Shown piece by piece: positions 57,471 through 64,000 of a stretch of 64,000 bases of DNA (position 1 is the first letter of the stretch; every line of letters starts with the position of its first letter). The stretch lies in NCBI GenBank assembly GCA_014607495.2, contig CP053156.1:11904001-11968000 (forward strand), in the 5' to 3' direction. The notes beneath the pieces are model-generated. The model saw nothing but the letters and a program-made list of their open reading frames with translations, was not told where the DNA came from and searched no databases. The position numbers and the translations under genes are program-made. Source of the stretch: Carposina sasakii (taxonomy: Eukaryota > Arthropoda > Insecta > Lepidoptera > Carposinidae).

Positions 57471-57712
57471 GGATAATGCAGTTAAACTTTTAATATCAAA
57501 CTTTTCCATTAAAAGGTATACTTAATGGATTATCTGTAACTGATAAATTCGGTTTAATGGGTTAAGTAACTTTACATCTTACCGAAAATATAACAAAGTA
57601 AGTACGTAGTTATTGAAAAATAATGATTACAGCCTAGTTTCATGAAAAGAAACAATAAAATTATTCAGGCTTCATATAAACCTTTTTAAACGTTTTTAAA
57701 TCACTGCAATAT

Positions 57713-57855
57713 TGCTTAGAACCGATTTTTTCTAACGTCAGATAGCTTATCAGCTAAAGTTGATGCTGTCTCTATTGTGATCAACTTTTAGAGAAAGACA
57801 ACATCAACTTTATTCCTCTAAAAGGCTATCTAACGTTTGGAAAAATCGGCACTTA
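57713..57855. repeat. Foldback element, ~65-bp imperfect arms
   Basis: cttagaaccgatttttt..ctaacgtcagatagctt..aaagttgatgctgtct is mirrored by agacaacatcaacttt..aggctatctaacgtt..aaaaatcggcacttag. The loop is near ctattgtgatcaac. Confidence 0.85.
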
Positions 57856-57904
57856 GTTAATTTAATTTACTTTTGAAGGACTCTGAAATTTTACGTAAGT
57901 ACCT

Positions 57905-58160
57905 ATACATTGCATGTCACTCAGAGAGCTATCAATGCTCAGAATCTCGCCAATGGACAAAGTCCGAAACGAGATTATCCGGCAGAAGACTAAAGTGACA
58001 GACATAGTCTCGAAATGTAGCAGACTGAAGTGGCAGTGGGCAGGCCACATCTGTCGTAGAACCCATGGACGGTGGAGTAAACGGGTTCTCGAATGGAGAT
58101 CGAGCTATATGGCGTACACTAGGGGAGGCCTACGTCCAGCAGTGGACTGCAATAGGCTGA
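57905..58160 (+). pseudogene. RTE RT C-terminal relic with internal deletion
   Basis: Reads VRNEIIRQKTKVTDIVSK, LKWQWAGHICRRTHGRW and SKRVLEW. The segment equivalent to SVGRPP.RWTDDL is then lost, and the sequence continues in another frame as WRTLGEAYVQQWTAIG-stop. Confidence 0.88.
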
Positions 58161-59590
58161 CTACGACCTATACATACCTATGAAAAGTAATAAATTTTGT
58201 TGTTAGATTAGTTGGTCTCGAGCTCGTAACATAATGTAATTACACAATATTACACACTAGCTAGACAACTTGTTAATCGTACAGTACCATCGGACAAAAA
58301 ATTGCAACACCATCAAAATTAGAAAGGTATTGTAACCTAAGCAAATACGGCACGCTTTCCGCCGGTGGTGGCCGGTGAAAGCAACCTCGCACTTTCACTC
58401 CGCCAACCTTGGATTACGATCTTCACGTAACGTCTTACCATATTATTATATATCTTATTTCGTAACAGTTTCGGCCTCAAAAATGGCGGAGTTTTTTGCC
58501 GACTCTCCTCATTTACCTTTAACCGGTCTAGAGTAGGTCTATTTAACTATTGTTTTTGCGTTGATTTGAGGTTTCAAGGTTACGTTCGTTAATAGTTATA
58601 ATATAACATGGTTGTAATTTTTATTCCAGATGTTTACATAAGCCAAACTGTTTTTATAAAATTCTTCTATGCTGCTCTGGGAGTGAAAAAACGTATAATA
58701 CGACAGCTGCTTCTCTTCCCGGGCATACTGTACAAGTCAGTAGAGGGACAAGAGGGTCTTGGTGTTTTGTAGGCGATGGGTTGACCACCTGTCACTACTA
58801 ATTAAACTTGTACATCTCAACTATACCCTCAAAATTGGTCAGAAGTGGCACCACGTGGTTCTATCGGCCCTTGGTGCTCTGCCTACCCCGTAAGGGATAA
58901 AGACATACAATATGTAATATATATGTATATATTGTAAAAATAACGACTACATTGTAATCAAAATAATAGTAAAATGCAATTTAAATCTAAGCAAAACCGC
59001 CCCCTTTTACAGCAATTATATTATTGATATCTAGGCTTTACGTAAACAGTAACCGCACAGACTGTATTGCGCTGCATTTTCATTTCACTATTCTAAATTA
59101 AAAATGAAAATTATACCTTGGAACTTGGAAGCTATGCCTATCTAAAAGAAAATGTTTCCGCAAAAATTGATCAGAATTTAGGGATAGCCAATTTTGAGTT
59201 TTGTACATACAGTCTGAATAACTAAAACTATCCAAAATAGACGCTTAACTTTTAACCCGATTTATTTTCATCATTCCACAGCAAATGGGCAAAGGTAATC
59301 CAATTGTCTAACCTCAAAGGGATACTATGTTCGGTGTATTCTTACAAGATTAGGTTTGAAAGATTATTTTTTAGCGATGTTCGGTATCTACATTAAAATA
59401 TCTTTATTTCTAACACATTCAGAATTCATCAGATGCATCTCCGTCCGTGCATGTTATAAAAGTCGACTAGGAAACGCGGGCATTTTCTCAGGCGATAAAC
59501 TAGCAACTTGTCCCTTTACATATCAGCCCGATATGCTGAATATGGCCGTGGCAGTTCTGGCTACATTATTTCGGGAACGAAGCCGTGTCT
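58161..59590. other. No host gene seen; dispersed repeats
   Basis: 58690-58925 combines a repeat S-like part (cttcccgggcatactgtaca) with tgctctgcctaccccgtaag ggataaag-type sequence known from lepidopteran interspersed repeats. 59440-59540 is another S copy. A GC-richer patch at 58350-58420 is unassigned. Confidence 0.5.
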
Positions 59591-59593
59591 ATA

Positions 59594-59828
59594 TACAGGG
59601 TGTAACAGAAAATGTATGTCAAGCGAAAAGCTATGTAAATAGCCCACTATAGAGATTCGAAATCACGTTTATTTCTCAAGATTGTTTGAACATTCCTGAG
59701 TTGAGTAGGAACTCGCCATACAATCTGGAAAAATAAACATGTCATTTTGAATTTTGTGGGTTGGTTCCTTTTAGTGAACTATTTACATAGCTTTTCGCTT
59801 AACATACCCCTTTTGTCACACCCTGTAT
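59594..59828. mobile_element. Hairpin family iii, copy 2
   Basis: tacagggtgtaacagaaaat ... inverted ttttgtcacaccctgta. The arms include tcaagcgaaaagctatgtaa. The flanks (tatttcgggaacgaagcc upstream) are repeated at the next copy. Confidence 0.88.
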
Positions 59829-60086
59829 ATAAATTAATGATTGTGGCTGTGGCAGTTCTGCCCCCGTATTGGCTATCTTTTTTGACAGTTCATAGTCATG
59901 ATCCCTCATTGAAAATTATTGAACTGGAAGTGACATGTATGTGTGTGTTGCCAAAATTTTCTTCAGATAAGGCATTATGCCACTTCCAGTTGTTGAGTTT
60001 CAATTAAGTGATGATCACTATGAATGTCTAAAAAGATAGCTAATAGGCTTGCTGGCTACGCTATTTCGGGAACAAAGCCATGTCTA

Positions 60087-60330
60087 TACAGGGTGTAACA
60101 AAAAGGGTATGTTAAGCGAAAAGATACATAAATAGCCCACTATAGAGAACCTACTCACAAGGTTTGAGAGTCGAAATCATATGTTTATTATTCTAGATAG
60201 TATGGAGTATGGAGATCTGGAAAAATAAACATATCATTTCGAATGTGAAATTTTGTGGGTAGGTTCCTTTTAGCGGACTATTTACATACATAGCTTTTTG
60301 CTTAACATACCCCTTTTGTCACACCCTGTA
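60087..60330. mobile_element. Hairpin family iii, copy 3
   Basis: tacagggtgtaacaaaaagg ... ttttgtcacaccctgta. The upstream flank ctatttcgggaacaaagcc matches that of copy 2, indicating duplication of a ~490-bp unit rather than independent insertion. Confidence 0.88.
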
Positions 60331-60553
60331 TATGAATCAATATGCGTTATTTGTGAAATTATTATGTATTATAAATGACTGAGTATTAATTTGATCGTAC
60401 ATTGTAATACACGAGTAATCTAGAAAGTATTAATATTAATGAAAATAGCCTTAATAGAATAAATTAGAGTTCGAAATTACATGTTTCTTTTTGTAGATAG
60501 TACAGTGAATTCCTAAAATTTACATTTAAAATTCAAATTTTAGGGATATTTCT

Positions 60554-61017
60554 AGACAGGGTGTTTATGACAGCCACGCAAATATTAATACGGTGACTTC
60601 AGACCATGATTCTGAGATGAAAAGAAGTGAAAATTTTTGCAGGAAAATTCTAAAATTTTCCAACATTTATTTCATTTTTTGGGAAAAAAAAATAGTGTGG
60701 TTCGTTTAAGTAGGCCTTAAATAATGACTTAAAAATCAAATTTTAACGTTTGGATGATTTTCAAAAAATAAGTTGCTTTCAAAAAAGTTCAATTAACTGA
60801 TCAATCCCAAAGCAGAGTCACAAGTGATCCAAAAAATAGCAATGCATCACAAAATAACCAATAAGCCTATTTAACTAGTCACAGGATCGCCCGATACAAT
60901 TGGCGATGAAATCAAAAATAAATTTCCTGCGAGTAATAACACTGTCGTATAACTCAAAATAATGGTACTTGTTCAGTATCTCAGTATTTGCCTGTCTGTC
61001 ATACACACTCTGTATAA
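60554..61017. mobile_element. TIR element family i, copy 2
   Basis: Reverse complement of 5178-5650. The ends agacagggtgtttatgaca and tgtcatacacactctgtata are inverted. Both copies conserve the cgatacaattggcg block. Confidence 0.8.
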
Positions 61018-61021
61018 TGGG

Positions 61022-61071
61022 CTAATTTCATAGCTATTCGCTTAACATACTCCTTTTGTTACACCCTTTAT
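61022..61071. mobile_element. Hairpin family iii, right end only
   Basis: gctattcgcttaacatactc and ttttgttacaccctttata match the right terminus of the family. It directly abuts the RTE target site. Confidence 0.7.
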
Positions 61072-61081
61072 AGTACAGATA

Positions 61082-63415
61082 TCATTTACAGCCCTGAGAA
61101 GTCCACTGTTGGACATAGGCCTCCCCCAACAACCTCCATTCCGACCGGTCGGAAGCAGCCTGCATCCAACCGACGCCCGCAACCTTGGCCAGGTCATCCG
61201 TCCACCTCGCGGGTGGCCTTCCCACGCTGCGCTTGCCGATACGTGGTATCCACTCTAGAACTTTCCGACTCCATCGGCCATCAGTTCTTCGAGCTATGTG
61301 CCCTGCCCATTGCCACTTCAGCTTGCTGGACCGTTCAGCTATGTCGGTGATCTTTGTACGTCTGCGGATCTCCTCATTTCTGATTCGATCACGCAGAGAG
61401 ATCCCAAGCATAGCTCTCTCCATCGCTCGCTGTGCGATCCTGAGCTTTTTTATGAGGCACATAGTTAGAGACCACGTCTCGGCACCGTAGGTCATCACCG
61501 GCAGCACGCACTGGTTGAACACCTTCGTCTTTAAGGACTGGGGTATCTTGGACACAAATAAGCTTCGTAGTTTCCCGAACGCTGCCCAGCCGAGTTGGAT
61601 TCGCCGAGTTACCTCCTTCTCAAAGTTGGACTTACCTAGTTTGACCGTCTGTCCCAGGTAAACATACTCGTCAACAACTTCAAGCATCGAGCTCCCAACC
61701 AGTACAGGAGTGGGCGGCACATGGACGTTCGACATGATCTTCGTCTTGTCCATGTTCATCTTCAGGCCCACTTGTTGGGAGACTCGATTGAGGCCATCGA
61801 GCATTGTGCTTAGATCCTTCAGCGATTCTGCCATGACCACGATGTCGTCTGCGAACCGAAGGTGAGTGATGTATTCGCCATTGATATTGATGCCGAGTCC
61901 TTTCCATTCGAGGAGCTTAAAGGCGTCTTCCACTGCATTGGTGAAGAGCTTCGGAGAAATAACATCTCCTTGTCTCACTCCCCTCTGCAAGGAAATCGGC
62001 TCAGTGCTCCGCTCCTGTACTCGTACTGACATGGTGGCATTGCTGTATAAACACTTCAGCACTTCGATATATCGATGGTCAATATGGCACCGCTGGAGAG
62101 ACCGCAACACTGCCCATGTCTCGATCGAATCAAAGGCCTTCTCATAGTCCACGAACGCTAGGCATAGTGGCCGATTATACTCTTCCGTTTTTTGTATAAT
62201 CTGCCGTAGCGTGTGGATATGATCTATGGTACTAAACCCTTTTCGGAAACCGGCTTGTTCGGGAGGCTGGAAGTCATCAAACCTGCGAGCAAGACGATTC
62301 GTGATTACCCTTGAAAACAACTTGTAGACATGGCTCAGAAGCGAGATGGGTCTATAGTTCTTCAGCAAGGCTTTATCGCCTTTTTTAAAGAACAGCACCA
62401 CCACACTTCTGTTCCATGCTTCCGGCGTTACCCCTTCGAGCAGGACGGAATTGAAGAGCCTTTGGAGGACCTTCAGTACCGGAGTTCCACCCGCTCTTAG
62501 AAGCTCTGTTGTAATTCCATCGTCGCCCGGCGCTTTGTTGTTTTTGAGTTGTTTAAGGGCAGTCCTAATCTCGTACAGGCTGATATCCGGGATGTCTTCA
62601 GTATAGTGTCGGGTGAGCTTGGCTCTTGGGTCTTTGCCTAATCTAACAGGTTTAGAGACCGAGGTATATAACTGTCCATAGAACCTCTCAATCTCCCTTA
62701 GCACCTCTGGTATGGTAGACGCTACACTGCCGTCCTCTGTCTTCAGCTTCGTCAACTGGCTCTGCCCAATAGATAATTCTCTCGCGAACACTTTGGAGCC
62801 TTGGTTTCGCTCTATTGTCTCCTTAATGCAGCGAGTATTAAAGCTGCGGATGTCGTGTCGCAGAGACTTGGAGATACGTCTATTGAGCTGCCGATATGCT
62901 TCAGCGTCATCAGAGGACTGCAGAGACATTGCGCGCCTTTCCGCCATGAGGTTGAGGGTATGACCAGTCAGTTTCTGGGGTCTATTTCTACGGTTAGGTC
63001 TAAAGAATTTAGACCCCACCGTGTGGACAGTTTCTATCAGCCTGTTATTTATATCGTCCACTGACATGCAATCCTCTAGGCTAGCAAAGCGGTTTGTCAG
63101 CTCGAGTTGAAAGCTCTCGGGGTTTTGAATGTGCACGGATGAGGGTCGGAGTGTAGACTTCACTAGTCGTGATCTCTCCCGTTTGACATTAATATTCAAT
63201 GTGCCTCGAACCATTCGGTGATCGCTACCGGTTTTCACCCTGTTGATCACTGAGACATCATTGAATATCCGTCTATCGGTGGTCAATATGAAGTCTATCT
63301 CGTTCCTCGTGTGCTTGTTGGGATGGAGCCAGGTCCATTTCCTATGAGGCGGCTTCTTGAAGAAGGAGTTCATCATAAAGAGTCCCTCCATCTCTAGAAA
63401 ATCGGCCAGCCTCTG
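61082..63415 (-). CDS. RTE endonuclease (partial) and reverse transcriptase
   Basis: An uninterrupted frame of roughly 775 native codons. The nominal ATG at 63478 lies in flanking DNA, so the first ~20 residues of a naive call are not element-derived. In order: endonuclease C-half RLADFLEMEGLFMMNSFF, WTWLHPNKHTRNEIDFI and TGSDHRMVRG; then RT with NNKAPGDDGI, NYRPISLLSHVYKLF, PEQAGFRKGFSTIDHI, LAFVDYEKAFDS, RGVRQGDVISPKLF and catalytic LRFADDIVV (~61840-61865). The C-terminal RTE-specific part is LKWQWAGHIARRTDGRW, SVGRPPARWTDDL and LLGEAYVQQW. The N-terminal endonuclease blocks (with the catalytic asparagine and glutamate) are missing, so it cannot nick DNA itself. It is the intact reference for the relics at 7.4, 39.0, 57.4 and 57.9 kb. 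Confidence 0.95.
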   Translation of the reverse strand, partial: QRLADFLEMEGLFMMNSFFKKPPHRKWTWLHPNKHTRNEIDFILTTDRRIFNDVSVINRVKTGSDHRMVRGTLNINVKRERSRLVKSTLRPSSVHIQNPESFQLELTNRFASLEDCMSVDDINNRLIETVHTVGSKFFRPNRRNRPQKLTGHTLNLMAERRAMSLQSSDDAEAYRQLNRRISKSLRHDIRSFNTRCIKETIERNQGSKVFARELSIGQSQLTKLKTEDGSVASTIPEVLREIERFYGQLYTSVSKPVRLGKDPRAKLTRHYTEDIPDISLYEIRTALKQLKNNKAPGDDGITTELLRAGGTPVLKVLQRLFNSVLLEGVTPEAWNRSVVVLFFKKGDKALLKNYRPISLLSHVYKLFSRVITNRLARRFDDFQPPEQAGFRKGFSTIDHIHTLRQIIQKTEEYNRPLCLAFVDYEKAFDSIETWAVLRSLQRCHIDHRYIEVLKCLYSNATMSVRVQERSTEPISLQRGVRQGDVISPKLFTNAVEDAFKLLEWKGLGININGEYITHLRFADDIVVMAESLKDLSTMLDGLNRVSQQVGLKMNMDKTKIMSNVHVPPTPVLVGSSMLEVVDEYVYLGQTVKLGKSNFEKEVTRRIQLGWAAFGKLRSLFVSKIPQSLKTKVFNQCVLPVMTYGAETWSLTMCLIKKLRIAQRAMERAMLGISLRDRIRNEEIRRRTKITDIAERSSKLKWQWAGHIARRTDGRWSRKVLEWIPRIGKRSVGRPPARWTDDLAKVAGVGWMQAASDRSEWRLLGEAYVQQWTSQGCK
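61083..63415 (-). mobile_element. 5'-truncated RTE retrotransposon with TSD
   Basis: The 10-bp repeat gtacagatat lies at 61073-61082 and 63416-63425. The 3' end on the minus strand follows the stop after a few bases with a minimal tail, as RTE elements do. Truncation falls within the endonuclease domain. The remaining frame is undamaged, pointing to a recent insertion. Confidence 0.9.
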
Positions 63416-63479
63416 GTACAGATATAATAGGATGGATCTTCTTAGCATCATATTCTGCTTTTTCTGGTTTACACACATG

Positions 63480-63947
63480 TGATAACATAATTTTATTGTT
63501 CCTAGGGATACCTTTGATTTTACTGTTAATAAAATATTATTAGTAAAATGTTCTCAAGGTGTTTTATCCAAAGACAGCTATTTACTGGCGCCATTCACGC
63601 CGTTTATTCCGATCTTAATACCAACCGTCGCTGCAATAAAATCAGAGAGACTAAACGAAGAGCAATTTAGTGTACCGGAAACCAATACGGGATTCTTTCA
63701 CTCTTTCTTTTGGATGGGGATTCCGCACTTAGAGGTATTCCATATTCCAGCAACCGATTAGAAAGCTTTTAATCTTATAAGATGTTTTATTTAGAGGATT
63801 TTGTCGGTAAACTTCAAGAATGCATATGCACACTGTGTTCCCTGTAGGATCATAAAGGAGATTTCACTGTCACGTTTAGCATAGCGGAGGCAGATGCAAA
63901 ATGATCTAGATTATTCAACTTTTATGACATTCTCTCTCTTTTTTTTT
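63480..63947. other. No gene seen
   Basis: AT-rich flank of the RTE insertion. The stretch around 63590-63700 is slightly GC-richer but has no long frame. Confidence 0.45.
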
Positions 63948-63990
63948 CCGGGTGAGGAATTTTTTCCATTTCTTTATTAATAATTTTATA
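63948..63990 (+). repeat. SINE-C tail at window edge
   Basis: ccgggtgaggaattttttcc and atttctttattaataatttt match the tail of the SINE at 47.1 kb, here in the opposite orientation. The tRNA-like head is absent: the plus-strand sequence just before is a T-run. Confidence 0.6.
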
Positions 63991-64000
63991 ATATATAATA

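Noticed and set aside
61185..63064. Plus-strand frames of 83-101 codons
   Set aside because: Antisense shadows of the RTE reverse transcriptase.

Overview
The window looks like nuclear DNA from a moth or butterfly (Lepidoptera). It is AT-rich and gene-poor. It carries several scattered Lep1-type Helitron fragments ending in CTAG. It also carries many copies of the lepidopteran RTE 3' end (reading AYVQQW plus a short satellite-like tail), tRNA-headed SINEs and numerous palindromic non-autonomous DNA elements. No prokaryotic gene organisation, rRNA, true tRNA or CRISPR array is visible. Assignment to Lepidoptera is inference from the repeat families; no species is claimed.

Layout. 0-0.6 kb: a 41-bp minisatellite in a two-block higher-order array. 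1-1.3 kb: Helitron ends. 3.2-5.1 kb: a three-level nest, in which a LINE 3' end (with target-site duplication, TSD) sits in a 'cccgactgc' palindromic element, itself inside an RTE-related repeat. 5-21 kb: DNA-transposon relics, RTE relics, six Lep1 fragments, a hairpin and a possible non-coding first exon at 14.4 kb. 21.2-23.7 kb: a Penelope-like element (PLE) with two inverted arms, an RT/GIY-YIG reading frame, hammerhead-ribozyme motifs in both arms, a 12-bp TSD and a later LINE insertion. 24-40 kb: mostly unassigned, with a perfect 31-bp hairpin (32.6 kb), a probable piggyBac-like transposase remnant (35.1 kb), paired TIR elements and a GC-rich island (38 kb). 40.5 kb: the best candidate for a host gene, one exon with branch point, acceptor, uORFs, a start codon, a signal-peptide-like N-terminus and a GTAAGT donor. 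42.5 kb: a lone PLE terminal repeat with hammerhead and exact 13-bp TSD. 47-49 kb: SINEs and a long-TIR MITE. 49.6-56.4 kb: an essentially full-length I-clade LINE (ORF1 with a CCHC knuckle; ORF2 with endonuclease, RT and RNase H) inserted into a SINE with a matching TSD. Its endonuclease is split by 1.5 kb of palindromic element. 56.7-61 kb: SINEs, RTE relics and TACAGGGTGT-terminated elements, some locally duplicated. 61.1-63.4 kb: a 5'-truncated but open RTE with TSD.

How the parts relate. Three retroelements here keep long open frames (PLE, I-clade LINE, RTE). Their insertion junctions give a relative chronology: SINE, then I element, then palindromic element; and PLE, then LINE tail. The main points worth following are the hammerhead-bearing PLE copies, a sequence module shared between PLE termini and a tRNA-headed SINE, the 454-bp near-perfect palindrome, and the orphan coding exon at 40.5 kb. 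I could not run alignments; all family names rest on motifs read by eye.
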